A stretch of 64,000 bases of DNA from JAJUFS01 sp036381175. GTDB taxonomy: Bacteria > Pseudomonadota > Gammaproteobacteria > Natronospirales > JAJUFS01. The notes under the pieces are model-generated. The model made no database searches and was not told the DNA's origin. It saw only the letters and a program-made list of their open reading frames with translations. The position numbers and the translations under genes were made by a program. Of the stretch, positions 43,607-52,775 are shown in pieces. Position 1 is the stretch's first letter. The number at the start of each line of letters is the position of its first letter. The DNA lies in NCBI GenBank assembly GCA_036381175.1, contig DASVDI010000027.1:18918-82917 (forward strand), read 5' to 3'.

Positions 43607-43656
43607 TATCGCGCTGATCACCGCGATAACTCCATATATATATAAGGTGTTATAAT
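43607..43656 (+). promoter_or_regulatory. Possible gyrB promoter region
   Basis: A consensus -10 box TATAAT lies at 43651-43656, about 30 bases before gyrB, preceded by an alternating AT tract (ATATATATATAA). No good -35 box is seen at 16-18 bases. Upstream is a seven-base dyad TATCGCG/CGCGATA (43607-43613 and 43622-43628), possibly linked to supercoiling-sensitive control; that link is speculative. Confidence 0.4.
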
Positions 43657-43683
43657 TTCCCGCTTATCGTCTGAGCGCGACGG

Positions 43684-46110
43684 ATGGATTACATGACCGA
43701 GAAAAAGACCTACGACTCCAGCAACATCAAGGTTCTCAAGGGCCTGGAAGCGGTCCGCAAACGGCCGGGCATGTACATTGGCGACACCGATGACGGCACC
43801 GGGCTACACCACATGGTTTTCGAGGTCGTTGATAATTCCATCGACGAGGCGCTCGCCGGTTATTGCTCGCAGGTTTCGGTCACAATCCATGCGGATGATT
43901 CCATCACGGTGACGGATGACGGTCGTGGCATACCGGTCGACATGCACCCGGAAGAGGGCCGTTCCGCCGCCGAGGTCATCATGACGGTGCTGCACGCCGG
44001 CGGCAAGTTCGACGACAACAGCTACAAGGTTTCGGGCGGTCTCCATGGCGTCGGTATTTCCGTCGTCAACGCGCTGTCCGAAACCCTGATTCTGCGCATC
44101 AAGCGCGACGGCAAGCTGCACGAACAGGAATACCACCTGGGCGAGCCCGTCCAGCCGTTGACCGTGGTCGGCGACACCGACGAAACGGGCACGGAGATCC
44201 GTTTCAAGCCCAGCACGACGATTTTCACAAATACTGAGTATCACTACGACATCCTGGCCAAGCGCCTGCGCGAGCTGTCCTTCCTGAACTCCGGTGTGCG
44301 AATCCAGCTCACCGACGAGCGCAGCGAGAAAGTGGATATTTTCGAATACCAAGGCGGCATCCGCGCCTTCGTCGAGCATCTGAACCGAAACAAGACGCCG
44401 CTTCACGAAAAAGTCTTTCATTTTCAAACAGATAAAGACTCCATCACGGTTGAAGTGGCTTTGCAGTGGAATGATTCCTACCAGGAAAACGTCTTCTGCT
44501 TCACCAACAATATTCCACAGCGGGACGGTGGTACGCACCTGGCAGGCTTCCGCGCCGCGCTGACGCGTACGCTCAACAACTACATGGAATCCGCCGGACT
44601 GCTGAAGCGCGAAAAGGTCGCCATGGCCGGTGATGACGCGCGTGAAGGCCTGACCGCCGTCGTTTCCGTGAAAGTTCCCGACCCGAAATTCTCCTCGCAG
44701 ACCAAGGACAAGCTGGTCAGCAGTGAAGTGAAAGGCGTGGTCGAGTCCGTCATGGCGGAAAAACTGAACGATTTCCTGCTCGAATTCCCGCAGCAGGCGA
44801 AATCGATCTGCGGCAAGGTGATCGATGCCGCGCGCGCGCGTGAAGCGGCACGCAAGGCTCGCGAAATGACCCGCCGCAAAGGCGCGCTGGATATCGCCGG
44901 TCTTCCCGGCAAGCTGGCCGACTGCCAGGAACGCGACCCGGCGCTGTCCGAAATCTTCATCGTCGAGGGCGATTCCGCCGGCGGTTCCGCGAAGCCGGGC
45001 CGCGACCGGAAATACAAGGCCATCCTTCCGCTGAAGGTCAAGATCCTGAACGTCGAGAAAGCGCGCTTCGACAAGATGTTGAGCTCTGCGGAAGTCGGCA
45101 CGCTCATCACCGCGCTCGGCACTGGCATCGGCAAGGACGAATTCGATGCGGACAAGTTGCGTTACCACCGCATCATCATCATGACCGACGCGGACGTCGA
45201 CGGCTCGCACATCCGTACCCTGTTGCTGACGTTTTTCTATCGCCAGATGGCGGAGTTGATCGAGCGCGGTTACGTGTACATCGCGCAGCCGCCGCTTTAC
45301 AAGGTGAAGAAAGGCAAGCAGGAGCATTACGTCAAGGACGATGCCGAGCTGAACGATTACCTGCTCGCGCAAGCACTCGATGGCGCCGCGCTGCATCTTT
45401 CGAAAGATTCACCCGCCATCGCGCCGGAAGCGTTCGAGGAACTGGCAAAGCATTACGTGCGCGTCATGGCGATGATCAAACGCTGGTCGCGCCGCTATGA
45501 CGAAAACGTCTTGCACAAGCTGATTTACCTGCCGAATGTTTCCGTCGAGCATTTCGACGACAGTGCCTGGCTGGGTGACTGGATCAACCAGCTTGAATTG
45601 AGGCTCAATGCCAGCGTCACCGACGCGACGCACTACACGGTGAAAATCATTCCGGCGTCCGAAGGCGAGGGTCACGTCATCCAGGTCGCGCGAACGCATC
45701 ACGGCGTTCGCCACGAACGCTTGATCCACCGCGAATTTTTTGCATCCGCCGAATACCAGCACATTGCAAAGCTGGGCGAGAAAATCATCGGCTTGCTGGG
45801 TGAGGGCGCGCATGTTGTTCGTGGCGACAAGCGGCAGCCTGTCACAACATTCCGCGAAGCCATCCAGTGGCTCATGGATGACGCGAAGAAAGGCCAGGGC
45901 ATCCAGCGCTACAAGGGACTTGGCGAAATGAACCCGGAGCAGCTCTGGGAAACGACCATGAACTCCGAAACGCGCCGCCTGTTGCAGGTGAAGATCGAAG
46001 ATGCGGTCGCTGCCGATGAAGTGTTCACGACACTCATGGGTGACAACGTCGAACCGCGGCGTGATTTTATCGAGCGGAATGCACTGGAAGTTTCCAACCT
46101 GGATGTCTGA
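43684..46110 (+). CDS. gyrB: DNA gyrase subunit B
   Basis: An 808-residue type IIA topoisomerase subunit (E. coli 804). The GHKL ATPase has EVVDNSIDEALAG and DDGRGIPVD; the TOPRIM domain has IVEGDSAGGSAK and MTDADVDGSHIRTLLLTF; the end is RRDFIERNALEVSNLDV. With GyrA it introduces negative supercoils. Near the TOPRIM motif the usual AKQGR and LPLKGKIL read AKPGR and LPLKVKIL. ATG 43693 (MTEKKTYDSS) is an alternative start three codons in. Confidence 0.97.
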   Translation: MDYMTEKKTYDSSNIKVLKGLEAVRKRPGMYIGDTDDGTGLHHMVFEVVDNSIDEALAGYCSQVSVTIHADDSITVTDDGRGIPVDMHPEEGRSAAEVIMTVLHAGGKFDDNSYKVSGGLHGVGISVVNALSETLILRIKRDGKLHEQEYHLGEPVQPLTVVGDTDETGTEIRFKPSTTIFTNTEYHYDILAKRLRELSFLNSGVRIQLTDERSEKVDIFEYQGGIRAFVEHLNRNKTPLHEKVFHFQTDKDSITVEVALQWNDSYQENVFCFTNNIPQRDGGTHLAGFRAALTRTLNNYMESAGLLKREKVAMAGDDAREGLTAVVSVKVPDPKFSSQTKDKLVSSEVKGVVESVMAEKLNDFLLEFPQQAKSICGKVIDAARAREAARKAREMTRRKGALDIAGLPGKLADCQERDPALSEIFIVEGDSAGGSAKPGRDRKYKAILPLKVKILNVEKARFDKMLSSAEVGTLITALGTGIGKDEFDADKLRYHRIIIMTDADVDGSHIRTLLLTFFYRQMAELIERGYVYIAQPPLYKVKKGKQEHYVKDDAELNDYLLAQALDGAALHLSKDSPAIAPEAFEELAKHYVRVMAMIKRWSRRYDENVLHKLIYLPNVSVEHFDDSAWLGDWINQLELRLNASVTDATHYTVKIIPASEGEGHVIQVARTHHGVRHERLIHREFFASAEYQHIAKLGEKIIGLLGEGAHVVRGDKRQPVTTFREAIQWLMDDAKKGQGIQRYKGLGEMNPEQLWETTMNSETRRLLQVKIEDAVAADEVFTTLMGDNVEPRRDFIERNALEVSNLDV

Positions 46111-46125
46111 CCGATCATCTGAAAG

Positions 46126-46157
46126 CAAAAAAAGGCCGCTTCGAGTGGCCTTTTTTA
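46126..46157. terminator. Bidirectional terminator between gyrB and plsC
   Basis: AAAAAAGGCC (46128-46137) pairs with GGCCTTTTTT (46147-46156), loop GCTTCGAGT. A- and T-runs on either side serve both converging genes. Confidence 0.88.
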
Positions 46158-46160
46158 TGA

Positions 46161-46889
46161 TCATTTCTTTTGTTGGTACGCCGAACTGATTTTCTCCATC
46201 TCTCCCTCGATCCACGCCTGCGCTTCACGATTTATCTCTTCCGGCGTCTTGTTGTCGGGTTCGATGGCGGGCCCGATGCGCACGGTGATCTTTCCTTTCC
46301 GTTTAAGAATGGAATGCCGCGGCCAGAGATCACCGGCATTGTGCGCGATGGGCAGGATTGGCGTGTTGGTTTCGCACGCGAGCAAGGCGCCCGAAATGCC
46401 GTAGCGTTTCGTTGAATTCGGCGCCACGCGCGTGCCTTCAGGAAAGATGTTTATCCAGCATTCCTGGTCCAGCTTCCGTTTGCCCTGTTGCAGCACCTGC
46501 TTCACAGCGGCGTGTCCGCCCTTGCGATTGATTGCGATCGGCTCGATCAATTTCAGCGCCCAGCCGAAAACCGGGATGAACGTCAGCTCGTGCTTCAGCA
46601 CCCAGCACTGCTTCGGCCACATCAACAGCGTCAGGAATGTTTCCCAGCTTGAGGTGTGCTTCCAGTAAACGATGCACGCGTGCCCGGGAATGTTCTCGCG
46701 TCCTTCGATAACATAATCAAGACCGAGAAAGACCTTCAACACGTTCAATTGCAGACGGCACCAGGCCTGTGCGATCCGGTAACGCCAGGAATACCGCGCC
46801 CAGAAAAGCATCACAAGCGCCAGCGCGTAAAAAAATACCGTGACGACCATGAAAGCGATGTACAGCAGTGATTTGAAATACTGGATCAT
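46161..46889 (-). CDS. plsC: 1-acyl-sn-glycerol-3-phosphate acyltransferase
   Basis: A 242-residue membrane acyltransferase with an N-terminal helix (about 8-30). It makes phosphatidic acid from lysophosphatidate. Catalytic motif KHTSSWET is the Hx4E variant found in many proteobacterial PlsC proteins instead of Hx4D; FPEGTR is the substrate-binding motif. It overlaps gmhB by four bases, as expected for the gyrB-distal group plsC-gmhB-glyS-glyQ. Confidence 0.92.
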   Translation of the reverse strand: MIQYFKSLLYIAFMVVTVFFYALALVMLFWARYSWRYRIAQAWCRLQLNVLKVFLGLDYVIEGRENIPGHACIVYWKHTSSWETFLTLLMWPKQCWVLKHELTFIPVFGWALKLIEPIAINRKGGHAAVKQVLQQGKRKLDQECWINIFPEGTRVAPNSTKRYGISGALLACETNTPILPIAHNAGDLWPRHSILKRKGKITVRIGPAIEPDNKTPEEINREAQAWIEGEMEKISSAYQQKK

Positions 46890-47422
46890 GACTTTTTCAG
46901 CAAGGCATCAATGGCTGCGGCAAGATCGTCGAAAACTGTCACGTCCGTGTCCGTGAGTTCGCGTTCGGTCTTGCGACCATTGCCGGTTCGAACCAGCACT
47001 GGTTGTGCGGCAACGACGCGCGCTGCGGCAAGATCGCGCGCTGAATCCCCGACACTCCATTGTCCCGCGAGCGAGGTGCCGAGCTCGGTTTCGATCCTGC
47101 GCAGCAAGCCTGCTTTCGGTTTGCGGCATTCGCAATTTTCATCCGGGTGATGCGGACAGAAGACGATGAGATCGATGTGCCCACCGGCATCCTCGACGGC
47201 TTCGATCATCGCATCGTGAATTGCCGAAAGCGCATCGAGATCGAACAGCCCGCGTCCGACGCCCGACTGGTTGCTCGCAACCGCGATCGTGAAACCGGCC
47301 TTCGACGCGCGCGCGATCGCATCGATGCTGCCGGGCAACGGGCGCCATTCTTCCGGTGACTTGATGTACTCCGGCGAATCGGCGTTGATGACGCCGTCAC
47401 GATCCAGGACAAGAACGTTCAT
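46886..47422 (-). CDS. gmhB: D-glycero-D-manno-heptose 1,7-bisphosphate 7-phosphatase
   Basis: A 178-residue HAD phosphatase in the LPS heptose pathway. It has the nucleophile motif LDRDGVIN, SNQSGVGRG, the zinc-binding CPHHPDENCECRKP and WSVGDSARDLAAA. Its start overlaps glyS by four bases. Confidence 0.93.
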   Translation of the reverse strand: MNVLVLDRDGVINADSPEYIKSPEEWRPLPGSIDAIARASKAGFTIAVASNQSGVGRGLFDLDALSAIHDAMIEAVEDAGGHIDLIVFCPHHPDENCECRKPKAGLLRRIETELGTSLAGQWSVGDSARDLAAARVVAAQPVLVRTGNGRKTERELTDTDVTVFDDLAAAIDALLKKS

Positions 47423-49506
47423 GATTCGACCTGGATTTCCGCGAAGTCCGCCGTGTGGTTGAACAGCGAACGCAATTCGTTGAGCAGCTTCAGGCGGTTG
47501 TCGCGAACCTTCGCGTTCTCCGCCATCACCATCACCTCATCGAAAAACGTATCCACCACGCCGCGAAGCTCGGCGAGTTCGTCAAGCGCCGGTTCGTACT
47601 TGCCGAGTTCAATCAGCCGATGAACTGATTCGTGTTTCTGCGCTACCGCTTTCGCAAGCGCCCGTTCGGCATCCGATTCAAACAGTTTCGAATCCGGTTT
47701 CCCCGAAACCGTCGTCTCGGCCTTGCGAAGAATATTGGAGATGCGCTTGTTCGCAGCCGCAAGTGCCCCCGCTTCCTCGCGTTGCATGAAAGCCTGCACC
47801 GCTTTCACGCGCCGGTCGAAATCCAGTGGCCGGCCGGGCTGACGTGAACGCACCGCCTCGAACACATCGGCGCGCACGCCTTGCTCCAGGTAATACGCCT
47901 TGAGCCGGTCGTAGAAAAATTCCAGGAGCTCGTGCCGGTGTTCGACATCCGTGTGACCTTCCGGCAAATGCGTCAGCGCGGTTTTAATCAAAACGATGAG
48001 ATCGAGATCGAGCTGTTTCTCGATGATGATTCGAAGCAGCCCCAGCGCGAGACGTCGCAGCGCGAACGGATCCTTGCTGCCCGACGGTTTCTGGCCAATC
48101 GAAAAGATGCCGCAGATCGTATCCAGCTTGTCAGCGATTGCGAGCGCCTGTCCTGTCTTTGAACCGGGAAGTTCATCTCCCGCAAAGCGCGGCAAATACT
48201 GCTCGAAGATGGCTTTCGCGACTTCCGCGTCCTCGCCGTCATGTTCGGCGTAGTAGCGGCCCATCACGCCTTGCAGTTCCGGGAACTCGAACACCATGTC
48301 GGTGACGAGATCCGCTTTCGAAAGTATCGCCGCGCGTTCGGCTTTCGCCGCGTCACCGCCGATGGACTCGGAAATGAGTTTCGCGAGTGCCGTCACGCGG
48401 CGCACCTTGTCGCCGTAGGAGCCCAGCTTGTTCTGGAAAGTGACGTGATCGAGTCTCGCAACGCGTTCTGCAAGCGATGTTGCGCGATCGGTGTTCCAGA
48501 AGAACATGGCGTCTTCCAGGCGCGGCGCGACCACGCGTTCGTTGCCCTTGCGCACGGCGTCCGGTTCTTTCGATGCGATGTTCGCGAAAGTGATGAACTT
48601 CGGTTGCAACTTTCCGTCTGCACCGCGAACCGGGAAATACCGCTGGTGCGTTTCGATGGTTGTCGTCAGCACTTCTTCCGGCAGTTCCATGAAGCGTTCC
48701 GGAATGTCGCCAACAACCGGAACCGGCCATTCGTTTAACGCCGCGATTTCATCGGGAAGATCGGAATCAATGCCTTCCGGAGTTCCGTGAAGTTTGGCGG
48801 CTTCCTCGGTTGCCCTCTTGCGAATTTCCGCAGCAAGCGCGCCGGCGCGATCGTTGATCCTGACGAAACCGCGTTCCGAGAGAACACAGGGATAATCTTT
48901 CGGCGAAGCGAGGCTGATGGCGCTCGGCGCATGAAAGCGATGCCCGAACGTTTCCCGCCCGGACTTCACGCCGAAGATTTCGCAATCGACGACATCCTCA
49001 CCGAACAGCATCACGATCCACTGCACCGGGCGCACGAACTCCGCGTCGCCCGCGCCCCAACGCATGCGTTTCGGAATCGGCAATGCGTTCAACGCTTCTT
49101 TCACAATGCCCGGCAACAATTCGGCGGTCGCTTTGCCGGGAACTGTGACCGTGAACGCGAGCCGTTCGCCCTTGTCCGTCTGTTTGCGTTCAAGTGCATC
49201 GACGCTCGCGCCGACGGAACTCGCAAAACCCTCCGCGGCTTTCGTCGGCTTCCCGTGCTTGTCGAACGCGGCTTGCATGGCCGGGCCAAGGCGCTCCTGG
49301 ACAACATCATCCTGTTTGGAGGGAATGCCGGGCATCTGCACGGCAAGCCGGCGCGGCGAAAAATAAATCTCGCCGCTCACATTGTTGATGCCGGTAGCGG
49401 CGAGACCCGATTGAACGCCGGCGTAAAACGCATCAGCCAGTTTGCGGAGAGATTTCGGCGGCAGTTCTTCCGTGCCGATTTCGACAAGAAAATCCTTTTG
49501 TTCCAT
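47419..49506 (-). CDS. glyS: Glycyl-tRNA synthetase beta subunit
   Basis: A 695-residue protein (E. coli 689) starting with DFLVEIGTEELPPKSL, the family N-terminus. It has IPKRMRWG, FITFANI in the middle and the C-terminal anticodon-binding segment ending with VMVMAENAKVRDNRLKLL. The beta subunit carries tRNA recognition for the alpha2beta2 enzyme. It starts directly after the glyQ stop. Confidence 0.96.
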   Translation of the reverse strand: MEQKDFLVEIGTEELPPKSLRKLADAFYAGVQSGLAATGINNVSGEIYFSPRRLAVQMPGIPSKQDDVVQERLGPAMQAAFDKHGKPTKAAEGFASSVGASVDALERKQTDKGERLAFTVTVPGKATAELLPGIVKEALNALPIPKRMRWGAGDAEFVRPVQWIVMLFGEDVVDCEIFGVKSGRETFGHRFHAPSAISLASPKDYPCVLSERGFVRINDRAGALAAEIRKRATEEAAKLHGTPEGIDSDLPDEIAALNEWPVPVVGDIPERFMELPEEVLTTTIETHQRYFPVRGADGKLQPKFITFANIASKEPDAVRKGNERVVAPRLEDAMFFWNTDRATSLAERVARLDHVTFQNKLGSYGDKVRRVTALAKLISESIGGDAAKAERAAILSKADLVTDMVFEFPELQGVMGRYYAEHDGEDAEVAKAIFEQYLPRFAGDELPGSKTGQALAIADKLDTICGIFSIGQKPSGSKDPFALRRLALGLLRIIIEKQLDLDLIVLIKTALTHLPEGHTDVEHRHELLEFFYDRLKAYYLEQGVRADVFEAVRSRQPGRPLDFDRRVKAVQAFMQREEAGALAAANKRISNILRKAETTVSGKPDSKLFESDAERALAKAVAQKHESVHRLIELGKYEPALDELAELRGVVDTFFDEVMVMAENAKVRDNRLKLLNELRSLFNHTADFAEIQVES

Positions 49507-50421
49507 TTACTCCGCCGCCTCGTGTTCTTTTTTCAGCATCGGGAAACCGAGTTTCTCGCGCGCCTCGAAATATGCCTGCGCGACGCTGCGCGACAGCGAA
49601 CGAACGCGCAGGATGTAGCGCTGCCGTTCGGTTACCGAAATCGCCTTGCGTGCATCCAGCAAATTGAAACTGTGCGAAGCGCGCAACACCATTTCGTAGG
49701 CGGGCAGCGGCAAGCCGGCTTCCAGCAGCCGTGTGCACTCGGATTCGCACCAGTCGAATGTTTTCAGGAAGGCATCGACATCCGCGTACTCGAAGTTGTA
49801 TTTCGATTGCTCGACTTCATTCTGGTGAAACACATCGCCGTAGGTCACGCGGCCAAGCGGACCGTCGGCCCACACGAGATCGAAGACGTTTTCCACACCC
49901 TGCAGTGCCATTGCGAGGCGTTCGAGGCCGTAGGTGATCTCGCCGGTCACGGGCCGGCATTCCAGTCCGCCGGCCTGCTGGAAATAGGTGAACTGCGTGA
50001 TCTCCATGCCGTCCAGCCAGACTTCCCAGCCCAGGCCCCAGGCGCCGAGCGTCGGCGATTCCCAGTTGTCTTCGACGAAACGAACGTCATGCACCAGCGG
50101 ATCAATACCGAGCGCGCGCAGGGAGTCGAGGTAGAGATCCTGGATGTTCTTCGGCGACGGCTTGATGACCACCTGGAACTGGTAGTAATGCTGCAGGCGG
50201 TTCGGATTTTCGCCGTAACGGCCGTCGGTCGGGCGCCGCGAAGGCTGCAGGTAAGCCGCAGACCACGGCTCCGGCCCGATGGCGCGCAAAAAGGTCGCCG
50301 GGTGGAAAGTGCCGGCGCCCATCTCCATGTCGTAGGGTTGTTGCAATACGCAGCCCTGATTGGCCCAGTATTGCTGCAACTGCAATATGAGCGCCTGGAA
50401 TGTGCTTGCCGGTCGGGTCAT
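49507..50421 (-). CDS. glyQ: Glycyl-tRNA synthetase alpha subunit
   Basis: A 304-residue class II catalytic subunit (E. coli 303). It begins TFQALILQLQQYWANQGCVL and contains MGAGTFHPATFLRAIGPEPW, PSRRPTDGRYGENPNR and LGAWGLGWEVWLDGMEITQF. ATG 50421 matches the family start; the longer frame crosses the glnA promoter. It heads the leftward glyQ-glyS-gmhB-plsC operon and is divergent from glnA. Confidence 0.97.
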   Translation of the reverse strand: MTRPASTFQALILQLQQYWANQGCVLQQPYDMEMGAGTFHPATFLRAIGPEPWSAAYLQPSRRPTDGRYGENPNRLQHYYQFQVVIKPSPKNIQDLYLDSLRALGIDPLVHDVRFVEDNWESPTLGAWGLGWEVWLDGMEITQFTYFQQAGGLECRPVTGEITYGLERLAMALQGVENVFDLVWADGPLGRVTYGDVFHQNEVEQSKYNFEYADVDAFLKTFDWCESECTRLLEAGLPLPAYEMVLRASHSFNLLDARKAISVTERQRYILRVRSLSRSVAQAYFEAREKLGFPMLKKEHEAAE

Positions 50422-50509
50422 GCGGGGCTCGCTTGTCGTTGATTTCTTTATAATAAGGAGGCGCCGAAGTATAGCGTTTTTGTGCGCCGGTCGTCTGTGG
50501 TCGGCTATC

Positions 50510-50526
50510 TGCACCGGAAAGGTGCG
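50510..50526 (+). promoter_or_regulatory. NtrC-type enhancer site 1 upstream of glnA
   Basis: TGCACCGGAAAGGTGCG fits the NtrC pattern GCAC-N7-GTGC. It lies about 80-90 bases upstream of the sigma-54 promoter, the usual activator distance. Confidence 0.75.
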
Positions 50527-50530
50527 ATCC

Positions 50531-50545
50531 GCACTGAATGAGTGC
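50531..50545 (+). promoter_or_regulatory. NtrC-type enhancer site 2 upstream of glnA
   Basis: GCACTGAATGAGTGC has the same GCAC-N7-GTGC form. Its centre is 20 bases (about two helical turns) from site 1, which suits cooperative binding of two NtrC dimers. Confidence 0.7.
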
Positions 50546-50596
50546 AAAATCGCGTCCCAAGTCGCATCCGTCTGCACCGCCACGCGCTTCCGCGAG

Positions 50597-50612
50597 TGGC
50601 ACGCCGATTGCA
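50597..50612 (+). promoter_or_regulatory. Sigma-54 promoter of glnA
   Basis: TGGCACGCCGATTGCA matches the -24/-12 consensus TGGCACG-N4-TTGCA exactly. Transcription should start near 50624, about 48 bases before the glnA GTG. Confidence 0.85.
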
Positions 50613-50671
50613 TTCTACGGGTAGTGCGCTTTCCCGCCATACTCAACGCTCGCCAACCGGAGGTTCATCCC

Positions 50672-52108
50672 GTGTCTTCCAATAATCCGTCGTCTGAACT
50701 CACACCCGCCGCCGTGCTCAAGCTCATCCAGGAAAAGGAAATCCGTTTCGTCGATTTCCGCTTCACGGATACCAAGGGCAAGGAACAGCACCTCACCGCA
50801 CCGGCGCATACTGTCGATGAGTCGCTGTTCGAGGACGGCAAGATGTTCGACGGCTCGTCCATCTCCGGCTGGAAGGGCATCAACGAGTCCGACATGATCC
50901 TGATGCCGGACGCGTCCACCGCGGTGATCGATCCCTTCTTCGAGGAACCGACGCTGAATCTGCGCTGCGATGTGGTCGAGCCGAACACCATGCAGGGTTA
51001 CGAGCGCGACCCGCGCTCCGTCGCACGCCGCGCGGAGTCGTACCTGAAATCCACCGGCATTGCCGACACGGCCTACTTCGGGCCGGAAAACGAATTCTTC
51101 GTCTTTGACGACATTCGCTGGGGCACGGAAATGTCCGGCTCCTTCTACAAGATCGATTCCCAGGAAGCCGGTTGGAACTCCGAGCGCGTTTATCCCGACG
51201 GCAATTTCGGTCATCGCCCCGGCGTGAAAGGCGGTTATTTTCCCGTTCCGCCGGTGGATTCGCTGCACGACCTGCGCGGCACGATGTGCCTGGTGCTGGA
51301 AGAAATGGGCATGACGGTGGAAGTGCATCACCACGAAGTCGCGACCGCCGGGCAGTGCGAAATCGGCGTCGGTTTCGGCAAGCTGGTGCGCAAGGCCGAC
51401 GAAGTGCAGATGCTGAAATACATCGTGCAGAACGTCGCGCACGGTTACGGCAAGACCGCGACCTTCATGCCGAAACCGATCGTCGGCGACAACGGCTCGG
51501 GCATGCACGTGCACATGTCGCTCGCGAAGGACGGCAAGAATCTTTTCACGGGTGACGGCTACGGCGGCCTTTCCGAAATGGCGTTGCATTACATCGGCGG
51601 CATCATCAGGCACGCCAAGGCGCTGAACGCCTTCACGAATCCGTCCACCAACAGCTACAAGCGCCTCGTGCCCGGCTTCGAAGCGCCGGTGAAACTCGCG
51701 TATTCCTCGCGCAACCGTTCGGCGTCCATCCGCATTCCGTTCATTTCCAACCCGAAGGGGCGGCGCATCGAAGTGCGTTTCCCGGATTCCACCGCGAACC
51801 CGTATCTCGCGTTCGCAGCCCTGATGATGGCGGGTCTCGACGGCATTCAGAACCGGATTCACCCGGGCGAAGCGCTGGACAAGAATCTTTACGACCTGCC
51901 GCCGGAAGAAGCGAAGAACGTGCCGGAAGTGAGCTACTCGCTGGAAGGCGCGCTGCGCGAGCTCGACGCCGACCGCGAATTCCTGAAAATGGGCGGCGTG
52001 TTCACCGACGACATGCTCGATGCCTACATCGAACTCAAGATGATGGAAGTGCAGCGGCTGCGGATGACGACGCATCCCGTTGAATTCGATATGTATTACA
52101 GTCTTTAA
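50672..52108 (+). CDS. glnA: Glutamine synthetase type I
   Basis: A 478-residue GSI-beta enzyme making glutamine from glutamate and ammonia. GTG 50672 has GGAGG 8 bases upstream. Seen: MFDGSSISGWKGINESDM, AYFGPENEFFVFDDIRW (metal ligands), VEVHHHEVATAGQCEIG, the NPSTNSYKRLVPGFEAPV loop and the adenylylation site KNLYDLPPEE. The tyrosine indicates GlnE-type control. Transcription is probably NtrC/sigma-54 driven. Confidence 0.97.
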   Translation: MSSNNPSSELTPAAVLKLIQEKEIRFVDFRFTDTKGKEQHLTAPAHTVDESLFEDGKMFDGSSISGWKGINESDMILMPDASTAVIDPFFEEPTLNLRCDVVEPNTMQGYERDPRSVARRAESYLKSTGIADTAYFGPENEFFVFDDIRWGTEMSGSFYKIDSQEAGWNSERVYPDGNFGHRPGVKGGYFPVPPVDSLHDLRGTMCLVLEEMGMTVEVHHHEVATAGQCEIGVGFGKLVRKADEVQMLKYIVQNVAHGYGKTATFMPKPIVGDNGSGMHVHMSLAKDGKNLFTGDGYGGLSEMALHYIGGIIRHAKALNAFTNPSTNSYKRLVPGFEAPVKLAYSSRNRSASIRIPFISNPKGRRIEVRFPDSTANPYLAFAALMMAGLDGIQNRIHPGEALDKNLYDLPPEEAKNVPEVSYSLEGALRELDADREFLKMGGVFTDDMLDAYIELKMMEVQRLRMTTHPVEFDMYYSL

Positions 52109-52115
52109 GATGTGC

Positions 52116-52193
52116 GCAGGTTGGGGTGAGGCGCAGCCGAACCCCAACATCGCCATCCGTGTTGGGGTTCGCCTGGCTCACCACCAACCTACG
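52116..52193. repeat. Compound GTAG-type REP palindrome after glnA
   Basis: Two related stem-loops in opposite orientation: GTTGGGGT (52120-52127) with ACCCCAAC (52141-52148), and a second GTTGGGGT at 52161-52168 followed by CACCACCAAC. The minus strand begins GTAGGTTGGTGG. The pair forms a REPIN-like doublet just after the glnA stop. Confidence 0.65.
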
Positions 52194-52240
52194 CAATTTT
52201 CCGGCTTGGAAGCGGGATCTCATCCAGCTATGCTGAATTC

Positions 52241-52756
52241 ATGACACGACTTTCCTTTCTTATCGTTCTCGCCCTCCTGGCCCCGCTCGCGGCGGCCGGC
52301 ACTTACAAATGGGTCGACAAGGACGGCAACGTTCATTACTCGGATACGCCGGTGAAAGGCGCCGAGGAAGTCGATCTGCCCGAGCCGATGGTGTTCGATG
52401 CGCCCGACGTTGCGCCGCTGCCGCCTCCGGACGCAGAAGCGGCGGAAACAGAGCCATTCAACTACAAAACCTTCGCGTTCATCTCGCCCAAGCAGGACCA
52501 GGTCTTCTGGAACACCGCCGGCACCATTCCCGTGCAGCTGGATCTTGAGCCGCGCCTTCAGCAGGGCCATGAGGTTCAGCTTTATTTCAGGGGTGAACGG
52601 ATCGACATGACCGGGCTCGGCACCACGCTGACCGAGGTTTACCGTGGCGCCTGGACAATTCGCGCGGTCGTTGTCGGCCCGGATGGCAAGGAAATCGCCA
52701 CAGCGGGTCCCGTCACTTTTCACGTGAAGCAGCATTCGATCGCCAACCCGCCCTGA
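52241..52756 (+). CDS. DUF4124-domain periplasmic protein
   Basis: A 171-residue exported protein: signal peptide (about 1-19, ending LAAAG), then the DUF4124 motif TYKWVDKDGNVHYSDTP, a proline-rich linker and a C-terminal beta-rich part (VQLDLEPRLQQGHEVQLYF, GAWTIRAVVVGPDGKEI). Genes of this type often stand between glnA and ntrB in gammaproteobacteria; the role is unknown. Confidence 0.85.
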   Translation: MTRLSFLIVLALLAPLAAAGTYKWVDKDGNVHYSDTPVKGAEEVDLPEPMVFDAPDVAPLPPPDAEAAETEPFNYKTFAFISPKQDQVFWNTAGTIPVQLDLEPRLQQGHEVQLYFRGERIDMTGLGTTLTEVYRGAWTIRAVVVGPDGKEIATAGPVTFHVKQHSIANPP

Positions 52757-52775
52757 TTGACGAGAGTTCGGCTCC

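Noticed and set aside
43607..43628. Dyad TATCGCG/CGCGATA after recF as a terminator
   Set aside because: The stem is short and no T-run follows, so it was not called a terminator.
43804..45396. A 530-residue open frame on the minus strand
   Set aside because: Shadow of gyrB.
48787..50442. A 551-residue open frame on the plus strand
   Set aside because: Shadow of glyS and glyQ.
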